A stretch of 64,000 nt of DNA from Pedobacter kyonggii (GTDB taxonomy: Bacteria; Bacteroidota; Bacteroidia; Sphingobacteriales; Sphingobacteriaceae). The stretch covers positions 62,001-126,000 of the forward strand of contig NZ_SIXF01000007.1 in NCBI RefSeq assembly GCF_004310665.1, written 5' to 3'. The stretch's first letter is position 1; each line of letters opens with the position of its first letter. Below the pieces are notes generated by a model. The model was not told where the DNA came from and made no database searches. It saw only the letters and a program-made list of their open reading frames with translations. Both the position numbers and the translations under genes were made by a program. Positions 1-7,931 of the stretch are shown here, piece by piece.

Positions 1-243
1 TGTGATTAGATAGCAGAAATTAGGATAATCCTAAAACCTAGCAGGGCGTATCCCGGTTTCCCGGGACCTTCCAATTTGAAAGAAACAAAAAAGGAAGATT
101 TTTAAATTACTGTATGCAACAGCACATACAAGTAAACGCACGCATATCGCAACAAATAAAAGAAATAGAAGCTTGTTCTACCTTTTTAAGGTTTGCACTG
201 GGCTCGCTTAGCGATTGAAGATTTAATGTTTTCATCAGTTCTA
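1..243 (-). other. Leader/expression platform of an off-window gene
   Basis: This stretch lies downstream, on the minus strand, of the SAM-I riboswitch and carries no convincing gene. Read on the minus strand it contains a 6-bp stem closed by a GAAA loop at 51-66 (TCCCGG/CCGGGA) and a short TAGGA/TCCTA palindrome at 21-33. The controlled gene probably starts beyond position 1. I cannot identify the terminator or anti-terminator with certainty. Confidence 0.4.
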
Positions 244-352
244 ATTTATATCTCCAAATAACACCATGTTATCCGGTCAGGAATTGGCACCTTCTCTTTC
301 TGAGGGTTGCCAGTGGGTCATCGAGCCAGTCTCTCGCCACTTCTTTATAAAT
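244..352 (-). promoter_or_regulatory. SAM-I (S-box) riboswitch
   Basis: Read on the minus strand the sequence has the conserved S-box core in order: AGTGGCGAGAGACTGGC, the kink-turn GATGA, CTGGCAACC, then GGTGCCAATTCCTGA. P1 can form between ATTTATA (346-352) and TATAAAT (244-250). A P4-like hairpin ATAACA-TGG-TGTTAT follows the core. SAM-I aptamers bind S-adenosylmethionine and usually repress methionine biosynthesis genes. The controlled gene must lie to the left of the window, since nothing on the minus strand between here and base 1 is a plausible gene. The family call rests on near-consensus core motifs and is strong; the target gene is not visible. Confidence 0.93.
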
Positions 353-561
353 CAATCCGTGAAGATTGACTTTTATTTAGCTATCTGCCAAATAATATTC
401 CAAATGTCTGAATTTAATTTTAATCCACAAAATAAAATTTTGAATTTACATTAACTCATTGAAAATGAATTGCGTATTTTTATGATGCGATGACAATCTG
501 AAATTTTAATACTGAATTAACGCTTAAAATTCTAAGTTTGTGGTACCTATCTAAATTAATT
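353..561. other. Divergent intergenic region
   Basis: This AT-rich stretch separates the minus-strand riboswitch leader from the plus-strand secreted protein. It must contain the promoter for the riboswitch transcript, but I cannot place it confidently. No gene is supported here. Confidence 0.4.
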
Positions 562-1578
562 ATGATGAAAAATACAAAATCCCTATGTTTAGGCCTGTTG
601 TTTACTATCGCTTGTTTAAATAATGTAAGCGCTCAGTTCGGAGGCTTAAAAGATAAATTATTAAAAGTGGGCACTGCCCAGGGCGCTAAAGCTTTAGGTG
701 TAGACAAGTTTTTAAAACAACCTGCTGCCATTACCACTAATTTTGAAGACGTAAATAGAGAAGGCGAAAAGCTGCCTGATTTTATTAATTCATTAAATTT
801 AAAAGCCCAGCCCTTGTACTTACTGCCTAAAAATCCAGATGGTGGTTTTGTGCTTTGCGAGGGGCTTTACGAAATGACCAATAAAAGTTATTGTCTAAAA
901 GCCGGAACTTTTGCCCCATCAAAGGGTGATGGTTATATGTTCGCGCCGGTTTTAGGCCCTAAAGAAGAAATTGTGGTTTCTATACTCAAAAGTGCAGAAA
1001 AGCATCCTGATGTAGACCAACACGATATTCAGGCATTACTCTGGACAATCATTGCCAGAACAAAATTTGCTGATTTTAATGGACAGGTTAAAGTAACTGC
1101 CATTAAATTGTTAACACCAAAACAACTTACACAATTAGAAGGTGGTGCTTTAGGTGTTTTGCCTTTCGATGTAATGGAAAAGGCTAAAGACCAGTTACCA
1201 TCAGGAGTGAGGGCTGTTTTTGAAGCAGAAAATAATATCCGTCAACTAGTTTCGTCTGGAAATTATACTTATGCCGACATGGAGAAATATGCTATTATAG
1301 CGGGTATGGCGCCACCAAGAAGCGATGTGCCAAGTGGTATCTGGACCAAACACCCTGATGGTTATTATGTGCGTTATTTTCCTTCTGGTTATTCGATCAC
1401 CAAGGTACAGGTTTACGTGCCAAAAGAATTATTGGCCGGTGGTACAAAATTAATATACGATGCTGCTGGTGACATTGCCTGCCCAGCCAATACAGGTTCG
1501 CAACGTTTAGCGCAGACTAATGAGCCTCTGGAGGCAAATTATTCGTTGAAGTTGACTACGATTTGTAATCCTAAATAG
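562..1578 (+). CDS. Secreted protein of unknown function
   Basis: A 338-residue protein if started at the ATG at 562. The open frame extends upstream to 538, but the later start puts a clean signal peptide at the N-terminus: Met-Met-Lys-Asn-Thr-Lys, a hydrophobic stretch, then cleavage near VSA-QFG. The mature part has no transmembrane segment or lipobox, so it is probably periplasmic or released. It contains four scattered cysteines and a 'GIWTKHPDGYYVRYFPSGYS' stretch, with no catalytic motif I recognise. It stands alone: riboswitch leader upstream on the other strand, repeat region downstream. I do not recognise the family and assign no function. Confidence 0.75.
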   Translation: MMKNTKSLCLGLLFTIACLNNVSAQFGGLKDKLLKVGTAQGAKALGVDKFLKQPAAITTNFEDVNREGEKLPDFINSLNLKAQPLYLLPKNPDGGFVLCEGLYEMTNKSYCLKAGTFAPSKGDGYMFAPVLGPKEEIVVSILKSAEKHPDVDQHDIQALLWTIIARTKFADFNGQVKVTAIKLLTPKQLTQLEGGALGVLPFDVMEKAKDQLPSGVRAVFEAENNIRQLVSSGNYTYADMEKYAIIAGMAPPRSDVPSGIWTKHPDGYYVRYFPSGYSITKVQVYVPKELLAGGTKLIYDAAGDIACPANTGSQRLAQTNEPLEANYSLKLTTICNPK

Positions 1579-1595
1579 ATTTCAAAACAAATATT

Positions 1596-2122
1596 CGTCA
1601 TTGCGAGGAGGAACGACGAAGCAATCTTAAAGCGCAGGCTAGTAGCGATCGTCATGCTGAATTTATTTCAGCATCTTTCCTGCTATTAATGATCTTATTC
1701 TGAAAAACTAATATTTACACATAAAGATTGCTTTTTCCGCTCTATGCCGCGTGGGCATGGTACTTTGGAGCGCCAAAGTACCCAAAGCGCTATGCCAATC
1801 CAGCAAGGGGGCTTTGGCACAATCCCCCGCAATCAAAAAAACAGCGGCACTTCGTTTTGTGGTCAAAATTCTAAGAAAATTTGGATGAATGATTATGACC
1901 ACAAAACCACTGCGTTTTAGGTTTGGAAGTGCTATTTGGGCTAATCTACAACTGTTTTTTTGATTCGTCCGGCCCTTGGGATTGACGGCGTTCTTCGGTA
2001 AGGCCATTGGTTTGTTAACGAGAGCTAGCAAAAATGCCTAAAAACCAAGACCGGATAGATGTGTCTTATGGTAGCTCCTGCATTCAGGTTTCGTCGGCTG
2101 AAAAAGCCTTCTCGCAATGACA
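1596..2122. repeat. MITE-like composite repeat with inverted ends
   Basis: The segment begins with GTCATTGCGAG (about 1598) and ends with CTCGCAATGAC (to about 2121), so its ends are inverted copies. Inside are further palindromes: ATGCTGAAT...TTCAGCAT near 1653-1675 and a perfect 10-bp hairpin GGTACTTTGG-AGCG-CCAAAGTACC at 1759-1782 with an outer GGCAT/ATGCC stem. The end motifs recur at 16376-16446 and 40771-40823. The minus-strand frame at 1708-2031 covers the structured part and is probably not a real protein. This looks like a dispersed non-coding repeat, possibly mobilised in trans. No target duplication is evident. Confidence 0.65.
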
Positions 2123-2129
2123 ATTCTTT

Positions 2130-3245
2130 TTAACCCAGCGCCTGCGCTAAATCGGCGATAATATCGTCTACATGCTCTAAGCCTACAGAAATACGAAGTA
2201 AATTTTTTGGCGTTTTACTATCAGGGCCCTCAATCGAATAACGGTGCTCAATTAAACTTTCTACACCACCTAAACTGGTCGCCTGCGCAAATAACTGAAC
2301 TTTATTTACCACTTTGTGGGCCGCTTCAACACCTCCTTTAACCAAAAACGACATCATCCCACCAAAATCTTTCATTTGTTTCTTTGCAATTTCGTGCTGT
2401 GGGTGACTTTCCAAGCCAGGATAAAAAACAGCTTCAACATTTGGATGTTGGTTTAAATAGTCAGCGATAATTTTTCCATTTTCACAGTGGCCTTTCATGC
2501 GGTAAGCCAGTGTTTTAATGCTTCTGGTTAACAAAAAACAATCAAAGGGAGAAGGAACCGCACCACCCGTTTGCTGAATGTTTTTAATTTTCTCCCATAA
2601 CACATCTTTTTTTGCTGTTACCAGAATCCCGCCAAGTACATCACTATGACCACCCAGGTATTTGGTACTGCTATGCATTACAATATCAGCACCCAGTAAA
2701 ATCGGGTTTTGTAAAATAGGCGAAGCAAAGGTACTGTCGCAGGCCATTGTAATGTTTTTAGCTTTAGCTATTTTGGCAATTTCTTCGATATCGGTAATCT
2801 TTAATAATGGGTTAGATGGGGTTTCGATCCAGATCAATTTGGTGTTTGGTTTGATGCTCGATTGGATCAGCTTTAAATCGGTCTGATCAACAAAATCAAA
2901 TTCCAAACTATCATTAAAGATAGTCAGTAATTGTTTTTTTATACCCCAATACATATCATCAGGCGCAATAATGTGGCTACCAGGTTTCAAGGCCTGGAAC
3001 AAAACCATACCACAGGTATTGCCCGAAGAAAAAGCAGCAGCATCTTCGCCATATTCTAATTTGGCTACAGTGTTTTCTAAAGCAGACCGGTTTGGATTGC
3101 TTACCCTGCTATACATGTGCCCACCGGGATAACCTCCATCTTCGTCGCGAAAAAAAGTTGTTGATAGATTAATAGGTAGAGTAACATCGCCAGTAATGCT
3201 TTTTACAAGATTAGAAGCGTGAATAGCAAGGGTTTCGGGTTTCAT
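2130..3245 (-). CDS. Cystathionine gamma-synthase/lyase-like PLP enzyme
   Basis: A 371-residue member of the Cys/Met-metabolism PLP-dependent family (MetB/MetC/MGL). Evidence includes an N-terminal 'MKPETLAIHASN', the substrate-loop motif 'YSRVSNPNRSALE', the 'FSSGNT' cofactor-phosphate region, 'IWIETPSNPLLK', and the Schiff-base lysine in 'HSSTKYLGGHSDVLGG'. The C-terminus carries the 'SLGGVESLIEHR' motif typical of gamma-synthases and lyases. It is full length. Likely reactions are condensation of an activated homoserine with cysteine, or cleavage of cystathionine; sequence alone does not separate these. It is monocistronic and divergent from the lipoprotein at 3368. Confidence 0.9.
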   Translation of the reverse strand: MKPETLAIHASNLVKSITGDVTLPINLSTTFFRDEDGGYPGGHMYSRVSNPNRSALENTVAKLEYGEDAAAFSSGNTCGMVLFQALKPGSHIIAPDDMYWGIKKQLLTIFNDSLEFDFVDQTDLKLIQSSIKPNTKLIWIETPSNPLLKITDIEEIAKIAKAKNITMACDSTFASPILQNPILLGADIVMHSSTKYLGGHSDVLGGILVTAKKDVLWEKIKNIQQTGGAVPSPFDCFLLTRSIKTLAYRMKGHCENGKIIADYLNQHPNVEAVFYPGLESHPQHEIAKKQMKDFGGMMSFLVKGGVEAAHKVVNKVQLFAQATSLGGVESLIEHRYSIEGPDSKTPKNLLRISVGLEHVDDIIADLAQALG

Positions 3246-3367
3246 GATAATTGATTTTGATCGAAATAATATCGGGATGCAATTTAATAATTTGGCGCTA
3301 ATTTAAGGTTCGTAATGGTTTTGGCAAGATTTATGTAACAAGTTTGACGAAATTAAATTAAACAAAA

Positions 3368-3862
3368 ATGAAAAGATTATTTATAGCTATCGCAATAGCA
3401 TGTTCTACTTTAGTAATGTTACAAAGTTGTAATACTGCAAAAAGAGTAACTGCAGGTGTAACAGGTAGCAGAGGTACAGTTGTTCGCGAATGGGTAGTGA
3501 GTAATGTAGCTTTAGAAGGATTACCTGATGGCGCTGTTCAAGGCTTATTTGGAGAGAAATCTTACAAATGTTTCCAGGGAAGTACATGGAACTTAACCAA
3601 TAGCGGTAATGGTTCTTACACTTTACCAGCATCAAGTACTTGTGGTTCGGTAATGCAGACTATCTTCTGGTCGGCAGCACCTAAAGATCAAACTTTCCAG
3701 TTTAAGAAAATATTTGAAGGCGATAAAGCTAAAAATGTAACAGAAGGTTACCGTTTAGTATTAACTGAGCTTTCTAGTACACAAATGATCTTGAAATCAC
3801 CTATCGAATTTGGTGGCAAAACTGCTAACATCGTTTTAACATTTGTACCTGCAGCAAGATAG
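3368..3862 (+). CDS. Small lipoprotein, lipocalin-like
   Basis: A 164-residue protein with a signal peptide ending in the lipobox LQSC (Cys at about residue 21), so it is predicted to be lipid-anchored in the outer or inner membrane. The mature part is rich in beta-forming, glycine-spaced stretches ('GSTWNLTNSGNGSYTLP', 'YRLVLTELSSTQMILKSP') like Bacteroidota lipocalin-type small lipoproteins, with two conserved-looking cysteines. Ligand and role are unknown. It is a single gene followed by a strong terminator. The family assignment is tentative. Confidence 0.8.
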   Translation: MKRLFIAIAIACSTLVMLQSCNTAKRVTAGVTGSRGTVVREWVVSNVALEGLPDGAVQGLFGEKSYKCFQGSTWNLTNSGNGSYTLPASSTCGSVMQTIFWSAAPKDQTFQFKKIFEGDKAKNVTEGYRLVLTELSSTQMILKSPIEFGGKTANIVLTFVPAAR

Positions 3863-3896
3863 TTAGATAAAAGTATCAACCTGTGAAAAACATATA

Positions 3897-3925
3897 AAGC
3901 ACTTCTGAAAAGAGGTGCTTTTTTG
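3897..3925 (+). terminator. Rho-independent terminator
   Basis: Stem AAGCACTTCT / AGAGGTGCTT with one G-T pair, loop GAAA, followed by a T-run. It sits 35 bases after the stop of the small lipoprotein gene and ends its transcript. Confidence 0.85.
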
Positions 3926-4230
3926 TTATTGGAGATATTTGCCAGGGAAGCACAGATTTACACGGAGGTTTAGCGTTTATTTCTATGGACAGCACCTAAA
4001 ACTGTTATTTGGTTTTAACACAGATCATTCAGATGTAAATTACCTTGTTTAGCAACAGAAATACCTATTTATAAGGTGTTTTTCCGTGCCTTCCGTGTTT
4101 CCGTGGCTGATATTATTATGCTTAAGTGAGTTTTTAACTGGATACCCAATCAAAATCTGTGTTTATCTGTCCTGATCTGTGGTTTGATTAAAGGAGCCTA
4201 TAGCTAAAAATCGATGTTTGTTACAAGAAA
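3926..4230. repeat. Degenerate dispersed repeat, no gene
   Basis: This 300-base gap has iterated short words such as CACAGATT, CCGTGTTTCCGTGG and AATCTGTGTTTATCTG in both orientations ('acacagat' near 4019, 'atctgtg' near 4156 and 4176). It resembles the low-grade 'atctgtg' repeats found between Bacteroidota genes. No open frame of note. Confidence 0.4.
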
Positions 4231-4256
4231 ATGATTTTCAAATCGCCTCATTATTG

Positions 4257-4264
4257 TATTTTTG
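4257..4264 (+). promoter_or_regulatory. Promoter -7 element for mqnE
   Basis: TATTTTTG matches the Bacteroidota -7 consensus TAnnTTTG exactly and lies 17 bases before the mqnE start chosen at 4282. A clear -33 TTTG at the usual spacing is not present. Its position inside the longer open frame that begins at 4231 supports the downstream start codon. Confidence 0.5.
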
Positions 4265-4281
4265 TACAAAATAAATCAGGA

Positions 4282-5475
4282 ATGAATACAACTGAGCAAG
4301 TTGAAAAAATATTAGCTGATACCAATTTATCAACTGAATTACAAAACATAGCGCACAAAGTCCTTCACGGAGAACGGATTACCTTTGAGGAAGGCGTTCA
4401 CTTGTACGAATATGCAGAACTGGGTTACCTAGGTGTTCTGGCAAATTTTATCCGCGAACAAAAACACGGTGATAAAACTTATTTTAACCGGAACTTCCAT
4501 TTAGAACCTACCAATCTTTGCGTTTATGACTGCAAATTTTGCTCGTACTCCCGTTTAATCAAACAAAAAGAAGAAGGCTGGGCCTTAACGATGGAGCAAA
4601 TGCTCGATATCGTTAAAAAATATGATGGTGAACCTGTAACGGAGGTACATATTGTAGGTGGGGTACTGCCTCAATATGATGTTGCCTTTTATTCTGCTTT
4701 ATTTTCGGCTATTAAACAGCACCGCCCCGATTTACATGTGAAAGCATTAACCCCTGTGGAGTACCACTATATCTTTAAGAAAGCCAAAATCGATTATGCA
4801 ACAGGTATGCGTTTGATGAAAGAGGCCGGACTAGAATCAATACCGGGTGGAGGGGCAGAGATTTTTCACCCTGAAATCAGAGAACAGATTGCTAAAGATA
4901 AATGTACTGGTCAGCAATGGTTAGATATACACGAGGAATGGCACAAACTCGGTATGCGCAGTAATGCCACCATGCTTTATGGTCATATCGAAAAATATTG
5001 GCACCGGGTAGATCATATGGAGAAATTACGTGAATTGCAGGATCGCACAGGTGGTTTCCAGACTTTTATTCCGCTAAAATTCAGAAATCAACATAATCAG
5101 ATGAGTAATGTGCCTGAAACTTCAGTGATTGAAGACTTAAGGAATTACGCCATCGCCCGTATTTACATGGACAACTTCGATCATATAAAAGCTTATTGGG
5201 CAATGATCAGCCGCGAAACAGCTCAGTTATCCTTAAATTATGGTGTTGATGATATTGACGGTACTTTAGATGATACTACTAAAATATACTCAATGGCCGG
5301 TGCAGAAGAGCAAACGCCTGCAATGAGCACCAAAGAGCTGGTGAATCTGATTAAACAAGTGGGGAGAAAAGCAATAGAGCGCGATACTTTATATAATGTG
5401 GTTACCGATTTCGAACATGTAGTTTTCGAAGAAGAAAAGAAACCTCAATATTATAAGCTACCGGTAGTGAATTAA
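4282..5475 (+). CDS. mqnE: Aminofutalosine synthase MqnE (radical SAM)
   Basis: A 397-residue radical SAM enzyme. The [4Fe-4S] motif is CVYDCKFC (CxxxCxxC) at about residues 83-90, preceded by 'NFHLEPTNLC'. The 'PGGGAEIFHPEIREQI' stretch is typical of MqnE, whereas MqnC usually has 'AEILVDRVR'. MqnE joins the chorismate-derived enolpyruvyl benzoate to the SAM adenosyl radical, giving aminodeoxyfutalosine in the futalosine route to menaquinone. mqnA lies about 0.9 kb downstream on the same strand, which supports the assignment. The start at 4282 follows AGGA and a TATTTTTG promoter element; the open frame extends to 4231. MqnC is the main alternative. Confidence 0.88.
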   Translation: MNTTEQVEKILADTNLSTELQNIAHKVLHGERITFEEGVHLYEYAELGYLGVLANFIREQKHGDKTYFNRNFHLEPTNLCVYDCKFCSYSRLIKQKEEGWALTMEQMLDIVKKYDGEPVTEVHIVGGVLPQYDVAFYSALFSAIKQHRPDLHVKALTPVEYHYIFKKAKIDYATGMRLMKEAGLESIPGGGAEIFHPEIREQIAKDKCTGQQWLDIHEEWHKLGMRSNATMLYGHIEKYWHRVDHMEKLRELQDRTGGFQTFIPLKFRNQHNQMSNVPETSVIEDLRNYAIARIYMDNFDHIKAYWAMISRETAQLSLNYGVDDIDGTLDDTTKIYSMAGAEEQTPAMSTKELVNLIKQVGRKAIERDTLYNVVTDFEHVVFEEEKKPQYYKLPVVN

Positions 5476-5476
5476 T

Positions 5477-5600
5477 AATTGAATGAAAGAATGAGAGATT
5501 GAGTGAATGTGATAGGCAACTCAGTATTCGATCATTCAAAACGCAATCATTCAATAATTAAACAACCAATAACTCAATCATTCAAAATTCAATCATTATT
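5477..5600. repeat. ATTCAATCATTCA-type low-complexity repeat
   Basis: The mqnE-phosphatase gap is filled with short units in both orientations: ATTGAATGAAAGAATGAGAG and GAGTGAATG on the left, and ATCATTCAAA, CAATCATTCAATAATT and CAATCATTCAAAATTCAATC on the right. The left and right halves can pair imperfectly, so the transcript could fold into a long weak stem. The last unit abuts the phosphatase start. Confidence 0.6.
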
Positions 5601-5601
5601 G

Positions 5602-6225
5602 ATGAAGGAAATATACATCATACGCCACGGCGAAACGGAACTTAACAGACAAGGCATAGTACAGGGCAGAGGTATAAATTCTGACTTAAATGATTTAGGC
5701 AGGGTGCAGGCAGAAGCGTTTTACCAAACCTATAAAAATGTCCCTTTTGATAAGATTTACACTTCGGATTTAAAACGTACCTGGCAAACTGTTCAGAAGT
5801 TTATTGATTCGGGATTACCCTGGGAAAAGCTTTCGGGTTTAGATGAATTGGCCTGGGGCGTTTGGGAAGGGAAACCGAATACAGAAGATGCACGTGATGC
5901 TTTCCGTGATATGCTGCAAAGCTGGCAGGATGGTGATTACACAGCACATTTCGAGGGTGGCGAGAGCGTTCAGGATGTTTACGAACGCTTAAAACAACCG
6001 ATGGAAGTTTTGATGAGCAAACCTGAAGAAAAAACAGTTTTACTTTGCATGCATGGTAGAGCAATGCGCGTTTTCTTGTGTTTATTGTTGGGCAAACCGC
6101 TGAGCGAAATGACCGAGTTTCCTCATCAAAATACGGTGCTTTATAAAATGGGATTCGAAGATGGAAAATTTACTGTTCTTGAATTTAATAGTGCCGTTCA
6201 TTTAGACGGTTTAGTAATTGGATAA
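5602..6225 (+). CDS. Histidine phosphatase family protein
   Basis: A 207-residue branch-1 histidine phosphatase (phosphoglycerate mutase-like). The catalytic RHGE motif is in 'EIYIIRHGETELNRQGIVQG' at the extreme N-terminus. The second catalytic histidine is in 'VLLCMHGRAMRVFLC', and the acid 'LDELAWGVWEGK' region is present. The open frame runs back to 5503 through the repeat, but a start at 5602 gives the family's normal beginning. It sits between mqnE and mqnA on the same strand, so co-expression is likely; a dephosphorylating step in that pathway is only an inference. Substrate unknown. Confidence 0.88.
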   Translation: MKEIYIIRHGETELNRQGIVQGRGINSDLNDLGRVQAEAFYQTYKNVPFDKIYTSDLKRTWQTVQKFIDSGLPWEKLSGLDELAWGVWEGKPNTEDARDAFRDMLQSWQDGDYTAHFEGGESVQDVYERLKQPMEVLMSKPEEKTVLLCMHGRAMRVFLCLLLGKPLSEMTEFPHQNTVLYKMGFEDGKFTVLEFNSAVHLDGLVIG

Positions 6226-6233
6226 TCCCAATA

Positions 6234-6330
6234 TAATTCGTCATCCTGATTCGATAGCTATCGGATTTGTTTCAGGATCTGATAGTAATAAATTGCGATT
6301 TATATAATGGTTCGTGAGGACACGCACCAT
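6234..6330. repeat. GTCATCCTGA-type repeat plus NRGA-loop hairpin
   Basis: First part: GTCATCCTGA near 6241 with TTTCAGGATC near 6269, an imperfect palindrome also seen at 51652. Second part: ATGGTTCGTG-AGGA-CACGCACCAT at 6307-6330, a 10-bp stem with one mismatch and loop AGGA, belonging to the hairpin family described in the findings. Confidence 0.7.
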
Positions 6331-6363
6331 GGCGAGTGATAATAAAAGATTTAACATAACACC

Positions 6364-7104
6364 TTGAATAAGATTAAAATATCGGCTGTTGCCTATACCA
6401 ATACCAAAGCTTTTATATACGGATTAGAACATTCGGACATTATAAATAAAATTGATTTAAGTTTAGATATCCCTTCAGATTGCGCAGCTAAAGTAATTAA
6501 CGGTCAGGTTGATATCGGTTTAATGCCTGTAGCAGCTATTCCCTTGGTTCCAAATGCCAATATTGTAGCCGATTATTGTATTGGAAGTGATGGAGGTGTA
6601 AATTCTGTATTCATTTTTAGTGAAGTTCCTGCCCAGGAAATTAAAACGGTAAGACTGGATACCCACTCGCGTACTTCGAACAATTTAGCCAAAGTATTGC
6701 TTAAGTTCCATTGGAAAAAAGAAGTGGAGTTTACTACCGACCCTGCTGCAAAAACCGATGCTTTTGTTTTAATCGGTGATAGAACCTTTGGTAAAAAAGA
6801 AGACTTCGCATATGCTTACGACATGGGCGAAGAGTGGAAAAACTTTACCGGATTACCCTTTATGTATGCTGCCTGGGTGGCCAACAAAGAAATCTCACAA
6901 GAATTTAAGGCTGAATTTAATGCCGCTTTAAAATTTGGCTTAGCGCATAGAAAAGAAGTTTTGCAGGAGCTACAGGAAGTGCCGAATTTCGACCTGGAAG
7001 ATTACCTTTACCACAAACTTCAATTTGAGGTTACCGATGATAGAAAAAAAGCATTAAATCTGTTTTTGGGATATATTGAAGAACTGGAAAAAGTAAGTAT
7101 ATAA
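6364..7104 (+). CDS. mqnA: Chorismate dehydratase MqnA
   Basis: A 246-residue MqnA/MqnD-family periplasmic-binding-protein-like fold without a signal peptide. The N-terminus 'KISAVAYTNTKAFIYGL' and the following 'DIGLMPVAAIPLV' stretch correspond to the family's S-x-x-N-x-x-P-hinge and 'D-GL-P' substrate regions. 'RTSNNLAKVLL' and 'TGLPFMYAAWVA' are also characteristic. MqnA dehydrates chorismate to 3-enolpyruvyl benzoate, the first committed step of futalosine-dependent menaquinone synthesis. The start codon is TTG; there is no in-frame ATG nearby. MqnD is the alternative but is usually longer. Confidence 0.88.
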   Translation: MNKIKISAVAYTNTKAFIYGLEHSDIINKIDLSLDIPSDCAAKVINGQVDIGLMPVAAIPLVPNANIVADYCIGSDGGVNSVFIFSEVPAQEIKTVRLDTHSRTSNNLAKVLLKFHWKKEVEFTTDPAAKTDAFVLIGDRTFGKKEDFAYAYDMGEEWKNFTGLPFMYAAWVANKEISQEFKAEFNAALKFGLAHRKEVLQELQEVPNFDLEDYLYHKLQFEVTDDRKKALNLFLGYIEELEKVSI

Positions 7105-7111
7105 ATAAAAT

Positions 7112-7188
7112 CGTCATTCCCAACTTGATTGGGAATCTTAATGCATTGCTATGATTGCTTTAAGATTCCCGCGCAGGCGGGAATGACG
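7112..7188. terminator. Bidirectional palindrome between convergent genes
   Basis: CGTCATTCCC at 7112-7121 pairs with GGGAATGACG at 7179-7188, and an inner TTGATTGGGAATCTTA / TAAGATTCCCGCGC region can extend the stem. It sits between the 3' ends of mqnA and the ribosome-factor gene. It resembles dispersed 'GTCATTCCC' repeats and could act as a shared terminator, although no strong T-run follows. Confidence 0.5.
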
Positions 7189-7204
7189 TCCACGCTAAAG
7201 AAAT

Positions 7205-7519
7205 CTAGTGCGCTTTCATTTTTCCGGCCACTTTTTCGAGTGTACTTTTTAATTTCGTTAAAGCGCCTGAAATGGCCAAGTCGTAGGTGTTACCCATATT
7301 GGTAACGGCTATAGGTTCTTTTCCAGTTATTCTGGCCTCCAACAAACATCTTTTATCATCTAAGCCATCTTTGCTGCCGTTTTCATCAGAGAGATGAACC
7401 TCTAAGCGCGTAATTAGATCGCTGTATCTGCTCAAGCCTTCATTTAACTGTGTCTGGATTTTTTCGTCGTATTCTTGGTGTATGGTTAAGTTTTTGTCGG
7501 TATTCAGTTGGATCGTCAT
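7205..7519 (-). CDS. HPF/RaiA-family ribosome-associated protein
   Basis: A 104-residue single-domain protein of the S30AE/sigma-54-modulation family. It shows the beta-alpha-beta-beta-beta-alpha pattern: 'MTIQLNTDKN', then helix 'DEKIQTQLNEGLSRYSDLIT', then strands 'RLEVHLSDENG' and 'CLLEARITGKEPIAVTN', then C-terminal helix 'YDLAISGALTKLKSTLEKV'. Family members bind the 30S subunit and hibernate or protect ribosomes. This is a short form with no C-terminal dimerisation domain. It converges on mqnA and is otherwise isolated. Confidence 0.85.
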   Translation of the reverse strand: MTIQLNTDKNLTIHQEYDEKIQTQLNEGLSRYSDLITRLEVHLSDENGSKDGLDDKRCLLEARITGKEPIAVTNMGNTYDLAISGALTKLKSTLEKVAGKMKAH

Positions 7520-7931
7520 AATTAAAATATTAGGTATAAATTTATATTAATGTAACACACAACTCCGAGAAACGTTTTAAGAATAATGGTTAACTACATA
7601 AATTGCATAAACTGATTAGCCGAAGGAAGAACACTCTTATGCAACAAGGTTAAAACAGACCCTTGCTCATAAACCTGATAGGAACGAGCACGAGTGTAAC
7701 GAAGTAAAGTGGATAGCAGGACTGTATGCCCCGAAATGCACAGAACCCTTCATTTCCAAATAGTGGTGAACTGTTTAAATTGTATAAACTGGTTAACTGG
7801 GATGCCTCTCAAATAGCAGATTTAAAGATTTAAGCGGCTAAACAAACTAACAATCTTTTAACTTTTCAACAAAACAGCTGTAAAATGCTTATTCGTGTTA
7901 TCTTTATGGCTTTTGTAAATTAATTTCAGTT
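7520..7931. other. Intergenic region between hpf-like gene and mutS
   Basis: About 410 bases with no supported gene. It holds two similar phrases, TGGTTAACTACATAAATTGCATAAACTG near 7588 and TGGTGAACTGTTTAAATTGTATAAACTGG near 7762, suggesting an internal degenerate duplication. A TATCTTTATGG element near 7899 resembles a Bacteroidota -7 box for mutS. Confidence 0.4.

Noticed and set aside
266-454. 62-codon plus-strand frame
   Set aside because: It is antisense to the SAM-I riboswitch core; composition is explained by the RNA element.
1708-2031. 107-codon minus-strand frame
   Set aside because: It spans a hairpin-rich repeat with no ribosome site or recognisable protein features; more likely repeat DNA.
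5503-5601. Upstream extension of the histidine phosphatase
   Set aside because: The extension is encoded by the ATTCAATCATTCA repeat tract; family members begin at the start chosen at 5602.
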